This document shows, one piece after another, positions 43,974-54,066 of a stretch of DNA of 64,000 bases (its first letter is position 1; each line of letters starts with the position of its first letter). A model generated the notes under the pieces. It had not been told where the DNA came from, did not search any database, and saw nothing but the letters and a program-made list of their open reading frames with translations. Source of the DNA: Streptomyces sclerotialus (GTDB lineage: Bacteria > Actinomycetota > Actinomycetes > Streptomycetales > Streptomycetaceae); NCBI GenBank assembly GCA_000719105.1, contig JODX01000025.1, positions 14,080 through 78,079 on the forward strand, read 5' to 3'. Position numbers and translations under genes: made by a program.

Positions 43974-44303
43974 GTCATGGGGTCCTTCCGCGTACGGGCC
44001 CCGGTGCACGGGACCACACAAGAGAGACCGACGGGACCACCGCAACTCATCGGTCGCCGTACGGGAACCCCCGTCCCGGCAGGCGCGTGGGGCCGGGTGG
44101 CTCCGCCCTTCCCGCGAGGGAGCTCGCGCGGCCGTACGTCTCAACGGTGCCGCTCCTGAACACTGCCCGCACCACGACCGGGACCAACGGTGCGCCGGGG
44201 TCCCGGCCGGGGCGCACCGGGACTGACCGGGCGCGCGACGGGGGCAGGGACCGGCCGCGTACCTTCGCCCGGTGCGGAAGGTATGAGGAGTAGCGTCCCC
44301 TCC
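43974..44303. other. Divergent intergenic region
   Basis: 330 bp between the DrrAB-type operon and the oxidoreductase gene. Nothing supported beyond an imperfect 8-bp hairpin at 44189-44218 (GGTGCGCC/GGCGCACC). Confidence 0.4.
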
Positions 44304-45284
44304 ATGTACGCGATCACGATTCCTGAACCCGGTGGGCCCGAGGCGCTGGTGTGGGCCGAGGTCCCGGATCCCGAGCCCGGCGAGGGCGAAGTGCTCATCG
44401 AGGTGGCGTCGAGCGCGGTGAACCGCGCCGACATCATGCAGCGCCAGGGCTTCTACGACCCGCCGCCCGGCGCCTCCCCGTACCCCGGCCTGGAATGCTC
44501 CGGGCGGATCGCCGCACTGGGCCCCGGTGTCTCCGGCTGGGCCGTCGGCGACGAGGTGTGCGCGCTGCTCTCCGGCGGCGGATACGCGGAGAAGGTCGCC
44601 GTCCCGGCCGGTCAGCTGCTGCCCGTCCCCGCGGGCCTCGATGTCCGGCAGGCGGCCGCGCTGCCCGAGGTGACCTGCACCGTCTGGTCGAACGTGTTCA
44701 TGATCTCCCACCTCCGGCCCGGTGAGACCCTCCTCGTGCACGGGGGCTCCAGCGGCATCGGCACGATGGCGATCCAGCTGGCCAAGGCGATCGGCGCGCG
44801 GGTCGCCGTCACGGCCGGCACCAAGGAGAAGCTGGACCACTGCGCCGGACTCGGCGCGGACATCCTCATCAACTACCGAGAGCAGGACTTCGTCGAGGAG
44901 ATCGAGAAGGCCACCGACGGCGCGGGTGCGGACGTCATCCTCGACAACATGGGCGCCAAGTACCTGGACCGCAATGTGCGGGCCCTCGCCGCCAACGGGC
45001 GCCTCGCCATCATCGGCCTGCAGGGCGGGGTGAAGGGCGAGCTGAACATCGGTCTCCTGCTCGGCAAGCGCGCCGCGGTCAGCGCGACCTCGCTGCGCGC
45101 CCGCCCGCTCGGAGAGAAGGCGGCCATCGTGGCGGCGGTACGGGAACACGTGTGGCCGCTGATCGAGGGCGGCCACGTACGTCCGGTCGTCGACCGCGAA
45201 CTGCCGATGAGCGAGGCGGCGCAGGCCCACCGGGTGCTGGAGGAGAGCGGACATGTCGGGAAGGTGCTGCTGGTGACGGACTAG
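44304..45284 (+). CDS. qor: NAD(P)H quinone oxidoreductase, zinc-independent MDR family
   Basis: A 326-aa medium-chain reductase from ATG 44304 ([11 protein letters not shown]). The GroES-like N-terminus has [18 protein letters not shown] and [10 protein letters not shown]. The Rossmann region has [22 protein letters not shown] and GTKEKLDHC, typical of the PIG3/Qor subfamily that reduces quinones with NADPH. Catalytic zinc ligands are absent, as expected. It is convergent with the small membrane-protein gene 49 bp downstream. Physiological substrate is not indicated. Confidence 0.9.
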   Translation: MYAITIPEPGGPEALVWAEVPDPEPGEGEVLIEVASSAVNRADIMQRQGFYDPPPGASPYPGLECSGRIAALGPGVSGWAVGDEVCALLSGGGYAEKVAVPAGQLLPVPAGLDVRQAAALPEVTCTVWSNVFMISHLRPGETLLVHGGSSGIGTMAIQLAKAIGARVAVTAGTKEKLDHCAGLGADILINYREQDFVEEIEKATDGAGADVILDNMGAKYLDRNVRALAANGRLAIIGLQGGVKGELNIGLLLGKRAAVSATSLRARPLGEKAAIVAAVREHVWPLIEGGHVRPVVDRELPMSEAAQAHRVLEESGHVGKVLLVTD

Positions 45285-45333
45285 TCCGGATCGGAACGGC
45301 CGGGAACGGCCGGGAACGGACGGATACGGCCGG

Positions 45334-45840
45334 TCACGAGCGGCGCAGGCGCAGGCCTGCGAGGGCGAGCCCGAGGCCGAGACCGATGAGGACCAGACCG
45401 CTGCCGAGGGGCAGTACCCGTACGGAGGGCCCCTCGGCGGCATCGCTCCGGGTGCCCCGCTCCCGGGACGACCCGGGCGCGTCCGCCCGCTGCTCCGGGT
45501 GGGCCGAGCCGCGGGGCGTCCCTTCCGCGGCCGGTGGATCAGCGACGCCGGCCTCTTCGGCGTCGGTCTTCCCGGCCGCGGGGTCGTCCCGTCCGGGTCG
45601 CTCCCGCCCCTCACCCGCGCGGCTCCCCGCACGGGACGTCTCGGCGGCGGGTGTCGGTTCGGCGGCTGCCGAGGAGGGGGCCTGGATGGCGCCCGCCGAC
45701 AGGATGAGCACCGACAGGACGAGCACCGCCGGGACGAGTACCGCCAGGGCGAGGGCCGGGAGCAGCCGAGGAAGAAACAGCCGCGGAAGAACCCGGCCGG
45801 GCGGCCGGCACCATCGCGGCGAACACAACCATGGATTCAC
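45334..45840 (-). CDS. Membrane or secreted protein with sorting-signal-like C-terminus
   Basis: About 168 aa from GTG 45840, chosen for GGAAGAGG upstream; the longer in-frame reading has no ribosome site. The N-terminus has a hydrophobic segment at about 22-50 ([19 protein letters not shown]) ending SAGA, like a signal peptide. The middle (55-140) is Ala/Glu/Gly/Ser-rich and low-complexity. The C-terminus is LPLGSG, a hydrophobic helix, then RLRRS, an order resembling a cell-wall sorting signal, although the motif is neither LPXTG nor LAXTG. No homologue is recognised. Confidence 0.55.
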   Translation of the reverse strand: MNPWLCSPRWCRPPGRVLPRLFLPRLLPALALAVLVPAVLVLSVLILSAGAIQAPSSAAAEPTPAAETSRAGSRAGEGRERPGRDDPAAGKTDAEEAGVADPPAAEGTPRGSAHPEQRADAPGSSRERGTRSDAAEGPSVRVLPLGSGLVLIGLGLGLALAGLRLRRS

Positions 45841-46070
45841 GCCGGTGACCTCTTCCGGAGGCGAAGGGCGAAGGGCGAAGGCACAGGAAGGCCGGGGGCA
45901 GCCCCTCGGCACGGTCACCTCAGGCTCACATGCCACCGCCGACCGCGCATGCCGGAGCCGGGCGGGTGTACGCCGAACGAACCCGGCGGACAAAACGCAC
46001 AGACATGGTGGATCACCATCTCCCGGGGGCACCACGGTGATGAGGTGTACACGTGCGAGAGAATGGCGGC

Positions 46071-46616
46071 ATGGAGATGCCGAGGAACGAACGGTCGTCC
46101 GAGCAACCCCAGATCCTGGTCGTCGGCCAGGACGGCATGGCAATCGGCGGCGGCGGTGGCGGGGACGAAGACTCCCACGAGATCCCGGTGACGGAGCAGG
46201 TGGAGCAGCCCGCGAAGGTCATGCGCATCGGCAGCATGATCAAGCAGCTGCTGGAGGAGGTTCGGGTGGCACCCCTCGACGAGGCGAGCCGGGCCCGGCT
46301 GAAGGACATCCACGCCAGTTCGGTCAAGGAGCTCGAGGACGGACTCGCGCCCGAGCTGGTCGAGGAACTGGAGCGGCTCTCTCTGCCCTTCACGGACGAG
46401 GCGGTGCCGAGCGACGCGGAACTGCGCATCGCGCAGGCCCAGTTGGTGGGCTGGCTGGAAGGCCTCTTCCACGGTATCCAGACCACGCTGTTCGCCCAGC
46501 AGATGGCCGCCCGGGCCCAGCTGGAACAGATGCGCCGCGCCCTTCCGCCGGGCGTGGGCGGCGAAGGCCACGAGGACCCGCGGGCGGGCGGCCGCTCGGG
46601 CGGACCGTACCTGTAG
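46071..46616 (+). CDS. bpa: Bacterial proteasome activator Bpa (PafE)
   Basis: A 181-aa protein from ATG 46071 (MEMPRNERSS); an upstream in-frame GTG at 46053 and ATG 46077 are alternatives. The helical core has KVMRIGSMIKQLLEEVRVAPLDEASRARL and RIAQAQLVGWLEGLFHGIQTTLFAQQM, as in mycobacterial PafE. The C-terminus ends GPYL, a hydrophobic-Tyr-X tail that docks in the 20S proteasome and opens its gate independently of ATP. It forms a dodecameric ring in mycobacteria. Streptomyces has a 20S proteasome, so a working activator is expected; the core particle genes are not here. Confidence 0.92.
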   Translation: MEMPRNERSSEQPQILVVGQDGMAIGGGGGGDEDSHEIPVTEQVEQPAKVMRIGSMIKQLLEEVRVAPLDEASRARLKDIHASSVKELEDGLAPELVEELERLSLPFTDEAVPSDAELRIAQAQLVGWLEGLFHGIQTTLFAQQMAARAQLEQMRRALPPGVGGEGHEDPRAGGRSGGPYL

Positions 46617-46654
46617 CGCCGGCGCGGCGGAACGGCCGCACGGCCCGGGAAGCG

Positions 46655-46699
46655 ATGCGGGAGGGCCCGGTACCTGCGGGGTGCCGGGCCCTCCCGCAT
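46655..46699. terminator. Terminator between bpa and the convergent kinase gene
   Basis: A 16-bp perfect stem (ATGCGGGAGGGCCCGG, 46655-46670 with 46684-46699) and a 13-nt loop. It serves bpa and possibly the kinase gene. Confidence 0.8.
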
Positions 46700-46710
46700 G
46701 CTCACACGCA

Positions 46711-46746
46711 GGCCAGGCAGGCCAGGCAGGCCAGGCAGGCCACGCA
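46711..46746. repeat. Tandem 9-bp repeat GGCCAGGCA
   Basis: Four consecutive copies, the fourth with one change (GGCCACGCA), between the terminator and the kinase stop codon. Confidence 0.85.
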
Positions 46747-46766
46747 GGCCACCGGGCACGGTCCGC

Positions 46767-48461
46767 TCAGGACTGCGGGTTCCCCGTCGACACACCCAGC
46801 ACGATCTCGGGCAGATCGTCCGGATCGGCGGCCGTGCGGGCCGCGGGGTACTGCTCCATGACCGTGCCCTCGCCGTAGACGTTCTCGTCGACGCTCTCCG
46901 TGTCGTACGTCCAGCCGGCGGCTTCCAGGCACTGCTTCACCGAGTCGATGTTCTTGAACATGAAGCTCGGGATCTGGATCTTCCCGGGCTCGGTGTACGA
47001 CTCCCGCGGCTCGGTGCAGTCGGTCGTCTCGACGGTCCTCGTCCTGTCCGGGCCCTTGTGCCCGGCCACCTCGGACGCCGGTGCCGACGCGCCGGTGCCC
47101 GTACCGCCGCTGGTCTCGTCATCACGGGTGTTCAGCGCCAGGGCCGTGACCAGCCCTCCGACGGCGACGAGCGAGACGACGATCGCGCCGACGACGACTC
47201 CCCTGCCGTTCCTGCCGCCGCCCGGGATCCCCGGGCCCGGCACCGTGGGGTGCAGGGCCGGATATCCGCCCGGTTGAGGAAGGCCGTGCGTCGGGCCGGG
47301 AACCGCCGGGCCATAGGAGTGACCCGGCTGGTACGGCGGCGGTGTCGGCGGCGCGGAGGGCGGATACGGAGCAAGGAAGGGAGCCGGGGCGGGGGCCGGG
47401 GCGGGGGACGGGGACGGGGACAGGGACGGGAAGACGGCCGAGCCGACCCCCGAGCCGACCCCCGAGCCGACCCCCGAGCCGACCCTCGAGCCGCTGGGCG
47501 TCCGCGCGCCCGGGACGATGCTCGGCGCGGCTGACCGGAGCGCCGACGCGACCCGCAGGCACTCGTCGCGCATCGCCTCCGCGCTCGCGAAACGCTCGTT
47601 CGGGTTCTTCTTCAGCGCACGGGCGACCAGCGCGTCCACCGCCGGAGGCAGGGAGCGGTTGAGGGAGGAGGGGGCCACGGGCTCCTCCTGGACGTGCGCG
47701 CAGGCGATCGCCAGCGGCGAGTCCGCGTCGAACGGCAGCCGCCCGGTGATCAGCTGGAACAGCATGACGCCGACCGAGTAGAGGTCGGAGCGCGCGTCCA
47801 CGTCCCGCCCCAGGGCCTGCTCCGGCGACAGGTACTGAGGGGTGCCGACCACCATGCCGGTCTGTGTCATGGAGGTGACGCCGGACTGCACGGCGCGGGC
47901 GATGCCGAAATCCATGACCTTCACCACACCGCGCTTGGTCACCATCACGTTGCCCGGCTTGATGTCACGGTGGACCAGGCCGATCTCATGGCTGGCCGCC
48001 AGCGCGGCCAGCACCTCGGCGGTGATCCGCAGCGCCTCGCCGGCCGGCATCGCACCGTGACCGCGGACATCCGCGTCGAGCACGGAGCCGAGCGGCCGGC
48101 CGTCGACGTACTCCATGACGATGTAGGGCGTCGTCGCACTGCCGCCCGCGGCGGAGCCACCGTCGTCCGCGGTGGAGCCGTCGTCGGGCAGCGTGTCCTC
48201 ACCGGTGTCGAAGACCGAGACGATGTGGGGGTGGGTGAGCTTCGCCACGGCCTGGGCCTCGCGGCGGAACCGCTCGCGGAACGCCTGCTCGCGCCCGAGC
48301 TCGGTGTGCAGTGTCTTGACGGCGACCTGCCGGTCGAGCAGCGAGTCGTACGCCAGGTGGACCGAGGCCATGCCGCCCTCGCCGAGCAGGGCACGCAGCT
48401 GGTAGCGGCCGCCTGCGAGCGCGCGCCCCGCGTAACGGTCCTGCGCGCCGTCCTGGCCCAT
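46767..48461 (-). CDS. Transmembrane Ser/Thr protein kinase with one PASTA-like domain
   Basis: A 564-aa kinase from ATG 48461. The kinase domain (about 20-285) has GEGGMASVH, Lys49, Asp166 in HRDIKPGN and DFG at 184-186. An unusual Asp/Gly/Ser insertion (about 91-111) sits between core strands, where PknB at 10787 has a short loop. A repetitive linker (GSGVGSGVGSGV, then PSPSPAPAPAPAP, then Tyr/Pro) leads to one membrane helix (about 425-445, GVVVGAIVVSLVAVGGLVTALAL). The C-terminal 75 residues form a single PASTA-like domain with IPSFMFKNIDSVKQCLEAAGWTY. It faces a second kinase across 358 bp. Confidence 0.92.
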   Translation of the reverse strand: MGQDGAQDRYAGRALAGGRYQLRALLGEGGMASVHLAYDSLLDRQVAVKTLHTELGREQAFRERFRREAQAVAKLTHPHIVSVFDTGEDTLPDDGSTADDGGSAAGGSATTPYIVMEYVDGRPLGSVLDADVRGHGAMPAGEALRITAEVLAALAASHEIGLVHRDIKPGNVMVTKRGVVKVMDFGIARAVQSGVTSMTQTGMVVGTPQYLSPEQALGRDVDARSDLYSVGVMLFQLITGRLPFDADSPLAIACAHVQEEPVAPSSLNRSLPPAVDALVARALKKNPNERFASAEAMRDECLRVASALRSAAPSIVPGARTPSGSRVGSGVGSGVGSGVGSAVFPSLSPSPSPAPAPAPAPFLAPYPPSAPPTPPPYQPGHSYGPAVPGPTHGLPQPGGYPALHPTVPGPGIPGGGRNGRGVVVGAIVVSLVAVGGLVTALALNTRDDETSGGTGTGASAPASEVAGHKGPDRTRTVETTDCTEPRESYTEPGKIQIPSFMFKNIDSVKQCLEAAGWTYDTESVDENVYGEGTVMEQYPAARTAADPDDLPEIVLGVSTGNPQS

Positions 48462-48819
48462 GTTTCGGCGTCCCCCATCGGCACCGCGGGAAATGGTTGC
48501 CGCTCTGCCTCCCGCGGTCGGCGATTCTCGTGATCTCGGTATCCACGGCCAAGTCTGCCCGAGGGCACGGACACGTCAAGTGAGGTGCCCGTTCCGTGAC
48601 CGTACGCGAAGGAAGCGTCGCGTAAGCGTTACAGCGGATGTACGGCTGGTACACGGGATTTGCACGAGGGGGGCCGCTGGGGGTTGGATGGCCGGTCCCT
48701 ATCTGATTCCGTCTCGTATCCAAGTCGGACCGGCGCCTTGGGCAAAGGCTGTAGCGTGGCCCGACGGAGACCGTAACAACCACCGCGCGGACCGCGGGCA
48801 GAAACGACGGCGAGGACTG
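48462..48819. other. Divergent region between two kinase genes
   Basis: 358 bp. No gene or clear operator was found; both kinase promoters should be here. Confidence 0.4.
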
Positions 48820-50397
<1,578 letters not shown>

Positions 50398-50431
50398 CCC
50401 GCCTGGCGAGAACACCCCACGCGCGCGTGCG

Positions 50432-50470
50432 GCCCGGGAACGGGCTCCACGCGCGCGTGCCGTTCCGGGC
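50432..50470. terminator. Hairpin between kinase and phosphotransferase genes
   Basis: Arms 50432-50443 and 50460-50470 pair over 11 bp with one bulge. The loop contains one copy of a 14-bp direct repeat (CCACGCGCGCGTGC, also at 50417-50430). Both flanking genes converge here. Confidence 0.45.
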
Positions 50471-50506
50471 CCGGACGGCCGCCCGGCCGCGGCCCCGGGC
50501 AGCGGT

Positions 50507-51538
50507 TCAGCCCGAGAACGCCTCGCACACCGCGTCGTACTCCCGCGTCCACCACACCACCAGCGCCGAGGACGCCGGGAACTGGCAGTCGGCGCGGGTG
50601 TCCCCGCGTTCGTAGTGCCAGCGCAGCATCCAGAAGTCGTTGAGCCGCTCCCACCACACGCGGTGCACGGCGGCCGCGAGTTCGGAGGGGGTGGCGCGCG
50701 CGGTACGGCGGTAGGCGCGCGCGTAGGCCCGCACCTTGCCCAGATAGAGGGTGCCGACGGGCCGCAGGAAGAAGATCACCGCGGCCCGCACCGCCTCCTC
50801 CGCGCGGGGCTGTACGCCGAGCCGGTCCCAGTCGACGATCGCCGCGGGGGCACCGCCCTTGTAGAGCACGTTGAACGGGTGGAAGTCACCGTGCACCCAG
50901 CCCACGGAGCCGCCCTGCGGGGGCCGGCGGTCCGCATGCTGCTCCAGGAGCGTGCGCCGTTCCAGGAGGCGGTGGCGGGCGAGTGCGTCGAAGGCGTCGG
51001 GAGGCCGGTGGCGGCGTACCCGGGTGAGCAGGTCGTCGATGAGCGCGCGGGTGTCGTCCGGGTCGGCGCTCGGCGGGGGCGCGGCCGCCGCCCTGCTCTG
51101 CGGCGGCATGACCCGCTCCAGGCTGGAGTGCACCACCCCGAGGAGCGCTCCCAGCCGCCCGCACTGCTCGGTGGTGAGCTGGCCGCCGTGGCGGTGCCGT
51201 CCCTCGATCCACGGGTGCAGGGCGTACGCATGGCCGCCGACGACGGCGACCGTGCGTCCGTCGCGGCCGGCCAGCGGCGGGGCCACCGGTACGCCCAGGG
51301 CCGCCAGCCGCCGGGTCGCCCGGTGCTGGCGGTCGATCGCGGCCGGATCGGCGGTCTCGGGGTCGAAGTGGTGCTTGAGGAAGTAGTGGCCGTGGGTGGT
51401 GGAGAGCCGGTAGCCGCGGTTGAGCAGCCCCTGCTCGACGGGGACACAGGTCAGCGCGGACCCGGCGGCGTACCGTCGCAACAGGTCGCGCAGAGGGGGC
51501 GTGTGAAGCTCGGGGGGTGGTACAGACGAGCGCAGCAC
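50507..51538 (-). CDS. Phosphotransferase family protein (APH/choline-kinase fold)
   Basis: A 343-aa cytosolic protein from GTG 51538. Kinase-like hallmarks are NRGYRLSTTHGHYFLKHHF with the ATP-binding Lys, the catalytic loop VHGDFHPFNVLY and the metal-binding Asp in IVDWDRLG. The Asp-x-x-x-x-Asn geometry is preserved, so phosphotransfer is plausible. It is not one of the recognised resistance enzymes. The substrate is unknown; a sugar, alcohol or small amine is possible. It lies downstream of the response regulator on the same strand. Confidence 0.88.
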   Translation of the reverse strand: MLRSSVPPPELHTPPLRDLLRRYAAGSALTCVPVEQGLLNRGYRLSTTHGHYFLKHHFDPETADPAAIDRQHRATRRLAALGVPVAPPLAGRDGRTVAVVGGHAYALHPWIEGRHRHGGQLTTEQCGRLGALLGVVHSSLERVMPPQSRAAAAPPPSADPDDTRALIDDLLTRVRRHRPPDAFDALARHRLLERRTLLEQHADRRPPQGGSVGWVHGDFHPFNVLYKGGAPAAIVDWDRLGVQPRAEEAVRAAVIFFLRPVGTLYLGKVRAYARAYRRTARATPSELAAAVHRVWWERLNDFWMLRWHYERGDTRADCQFPASSALVVWWTREYDAVCEAFSG

Positions 51539-51609
51539 GCGCCAGATGTTAGGGCACGTCTCCGGGCCGTTGAGCTCGCGCTTGTCACAGACAGTCGTCT
51601 TCGGTCACT

Positions 51610-51696
51610 TCACGTGCCTGAGGCGGCGCCGACCGAATTCAGCCACTCTTCCGTGGCATACGAGGTGACGAACGGCGGCTCGACCTGCAGGTACAC
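51610..51696 (-). CDS. Possible 28-aa peptide downstream of the response regulator
   Basis: From GTG 51696 the frame gives VYLQVEPPFVTSYATEEWL then NSVGAASGT and a TGA. Codon usage is biased to G/C in third positions (about 30 of 37 when extended upstream), as for real Streptomyces genes. No good ribosome site precedes the GTG, and the frame is open upstream without another start after the regulator's stop. It might be a genuine small protein, possibly RiPP-like, or the remains of a longer one. No family is recognised. Confidence 0.3.
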   Translation of the reverse strand: MYLQVEPPFVTSYATEEWLNSVGAASGT

Positions 51697-51716
51697 AGGC
51701 TCGAACGCGGAAGGAC

Positions 51717-52406
51717 TCAGCGTCGCCCGGCCTGAATGCGCGCCACGTACGCCGCGGCCTGAGAGCGCCGCTGCATACCTAGTTTGGCCAGCAGGCTCGA
51801 GACATAGTTCTTGACGGTCTTCTCGGCGAGGTGCAGCCGCTCGCCGATCAACCGGTTCGTGAGCCCCTCGCCGATCAGCTCGAGGATCCGGCGCTCCTGC
51901 TCGGTGAGGCTTGCGAGACGGTCGTCCCCGCCGTCCGCCCCGTCGTCCTTCCCGTGGCTCTCCTGGGGGGCCGCGTCCCGTGGCCGCTCCGGCCCGCGCG
52001 CGGTGGCCTCCGGTTCGATCAGGGATCTTCCGGCGGCGACGGCCCGGACCGTGGCGAGCAGCTCCTCGGCCCGTACCGCCTTCAGGACGTAGGCGGACGC
52101 GCCCGCCGCGATCGCACCGGAGCGTGCCTCGTCGTCGGCGTACGAGGTCAGCACCAGGCACTTGACGTCCGCGAGCCGTGTGCGGATCTCCCGGCATACC
52201 TCGAGGCCGCTGCCGTCCGGGAGCCGCACGTCCAGGATCGCGACATCCGGGCGGATGACCGGAATGCGTGCCAGTGCGCCGGCCGCCGTACCCGCCTCGC
52301 CGACCACCTGGATGTCGTCCGCGCCCGAGAACACGTCATGGAGCCCACGACGGACGATCTCGTGATCATCAAGGAGGAACACGGTGATTCTTCCGTTCCC
52401 GGGCAC
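51717..52406 (-). CDS. NarL/FixJ-family response regulator (orphan)
   Basis: A 229-aa two-domain regulator from GTG 52406. The receiver domain (5-120) has acidic residues Asp13/Asp14, phosphorylation site Asp59 (AILDVRLPDG), Thr87 in LTSYADD and Lys109. A charged linker (about 130-164, GPERPRDAAPQES...) leads to a LuxR-type HTH (165-225; LTEQERRILELIGEGLTNRLIGERLHLAEKTVKNYVSSLLAKL). No sensor kinase gene is adjacent, so it is an orphan. It is divergent from the second bkd operon with a tandem dyad between them. Confidence 0.94.
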   Translation of the reverse strand: MPGNGRITVFLLDDHEIVRRGLHDVFSGADDIQVVGEAGTAAGALARIPVIRPDVAILDVRLPDGSGLEVCREIRTRLADVKCLVLTSYADDEARSGAIAAGASAYVLKAVRAEELLATVRAVAAGRSLIEPEATARGPERPRDAAPQESHGKDDGADGGDDRLASLTEQERRILELIGEGLTNRLIGERLHLAEKTVKNYVSSLLAKLGMQRRSQAAAYVARIQAGRR

Positions 52407-52842
52407 GGGGTCAGTCTCACACAGGAAGCCGGCCGCCGCGCCCGCTCTCCGGACGACGGGAAGGGACCGGGCGAACTCTTCCCGTGCTCCATGTGGCCGG
52501 GATAACGTGCCGGTGTTCCGGCCCCCTGCGAGGCTGTGACCGGTGCTGTGACCAGCGACTGTTCCCGACGAGACTGCGGTACTAGGAGATCCAAGCAGCC
52601 GGATACTTGGAAATCCAAGGAAATGCGCAGGTCAGGAGGGGTTTCACAGGAATGTCGCGCACTGGGTAACGTGCACTGTGCAGGGCGCTCGCCGGGGCAC
52701 CTGTCACGCCTGTTCCCGGCCGAGGGCACCCACCCCGTGCCCGGGTTACGGGACAGGCGAGCCGCTCCCCGAGCTCCGAAAGAGCGAGGGGACTCCCAGC
52801 CCACCCGGCAATCCCGGGGGCCGGACAGACGGAGGAGCACAC
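52407..52842. promoter_or_regulatory. Divergent region with tandem dyad (52580-52619)
   Basis: 436 bp between the response regulator and bkdA. TACTAGGAGATCCAAG (52580-52595) and TACTTGGAAATCCAAG (52604-52619) are 14/16 identical with 24 bp start to start. Each has an internal dyad around CT-GGA-ATCC-AG; the second is the better palindrome (CTTGGA AA TCCAAG). Confidence 0.6.
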
Positions 52843-54066
52843 GTGACCGTGGAGAGCACTGCCGCGCGCAAGCCGCGACGCAGCGCGGGAGGCAAGGCCG
52901 GCACCACCGGCAGCAAGCGAAGCACCACAGGCACCAAGAGCACCACCCGCACCGCTGCCAGGAAGGCAGGGGACGGCGAGCCCGAACTCGTCCAATTGCT
53001 GACCCCCGAGGGCAAGCGGGTCAAGAACGCCGAGTACGACCCGTACGTCGCCGGCATCACCCCCGACGAGCTGCGCGGGCTCTACCGCGACATGGTGCTG
53101 ACCAGGCGGTTCGACGCCGAGGCCACCGCTCTCCAGCGCCAGGGCGAGCTGGGCCTGTGGGCCTCGCTGCTCGGCCAGGAGGCCGCCCAGATCGGTTCCG
53201 GCCGGGCCACCCGTGAGGACGACTACGTCTTCCCGACCTACCGCGAGCACGGCGTCGCCTGGTGCCGCGGGGTCGACCCGACGAACCTGCTCGGCATGTT
53301 CCGCGGCGTGAACAACGGCGGCTGGGACCCGAACGGCAACAACTTCCACCTCTACACGATCGTCATCGGCTCCCAGGCGCTGCACGCGACGGGCTACGCG
53401 ATGGGCGTGGCCAAGGACGGCGCGGACGCGGCGGTCGTCGCCTACTTCGGTGACGGCGCCTCCAGCCAGGGCGACGTCGCCGAGGCGTTCACCTTCTCCG
53501 CGGTCTACAACGCCCCGGTGGTGTTCTTCTGCCAGAACAACCAGTGGGCGATCTCCGAGCCGACCGAGAAGCAGACGCGGGTGCCGCTCTACCAGCGCGC
53601 CCAGGGGTACGGCTTCCCCGGCGTCCGCGTCGACGGCAACGACGTGCTGGCCTGCCTCGCGGTCACCAAGTGGGCCCTGGAGCGGGCCCGCCGGGGCGAG
53701 GGCCCCACCCTCGTCGAGGCGTTCACGTACCGCATGGGCGCCCACACCACCTCCGACGACCCGTCCCGCTACCGCGGCGACGACGAGCGGGCGGCCTGGG
53801 AGGCCAAGGACCCGATCGCCCGCCTGCGCACGTACCTCGAGTCCCAGACGGACACGGACGAGGGATTCTTCGCGGAACTCGAGGAGGAGAGCGAGGCATT
53901 GGGAAGGCGAGTGCGTGAAGTGGTGCGTGCCATGCCGGACCCGGACCGCTTCGCGATCTTCGAGAACGTCTATGCGGACGGTCACGCGCTCGTCGACGAG
54001 GAGCGCGCCCAGTTCGCCGCGTACCAGGCGTCGTTCGCCGATGTGGAGGAGGGCAAGCAGCGATGA
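52843..54066 (+). CDS. bkdA: Branched-chain 2-oxoacid dehydrogenase E1 alpha subunit (second operon)
   Basis: A 407-aa TPP-dependent E1 alpha from GTG 52843 with GGAGGAGCACAC upstream. Residues 1-45 are a basic Lys/Arg/Thr-rich tail not present in the first operon's subunit. YFGDGASSQGDVAEAFTFSAVY is the TPP site and RMGAHTTSDDPSRYRG is the conserved loop. It is only moderately similar to the product of the bkdA at 35032, consistent with ancient duplication rather than recent copying. It is followed by bkdB with an ATGA overlap. Confidence 0.93.
   Translation: MTVESTAARKPRRSAGGKAGTTGSKRSTTGTKSTTRTAARKAGDGEPELVQLLTPEGKRVKNAEYDPYVAGITPDELRGLYRDMVLTRRFDAEATALQRQGELGLWASLLGQEAAQIGSGRATREDDYVFPTYREHGVAWCRGVDPTNLLGMFRGVNNGGWDPNGNNFHLYTIVIGSQALHATGYAMGVAKDGADAAVVAYFGDGASSQGDVAEAFTFSAVYNAPVVFFCQNNQWAISEPTEKQTRVPLYQRAQGYGFPGVRVDGNDVLACLAVTKWALERARRGEGPTLVEAFTYRMGAHTTSDDPSRYRGDDERAAWEAKDPIARLRTYLESQTDTDEGFFAELEEESEALGRRVREVVRAMPDPDRFAIFENVYADGHALVDEERAQFAAYQASFADVEEGKQR

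Noticed and set aside
44189..44218. Imperfect hairpin in the DrrAB/oxidoreductase gap
   Set aside because: Only 8 bp pair and no T-run or position supports a role.
45292..45330. Short GGAACGGCCG-like repeats after the oxidoreductase
   Set aside because: Too short and irregular to treat as a feature.
51601..51615. TTCACGTGCC as a parS variant
   Set aside because: Only the central CACGTG is shared; flanks do not match.
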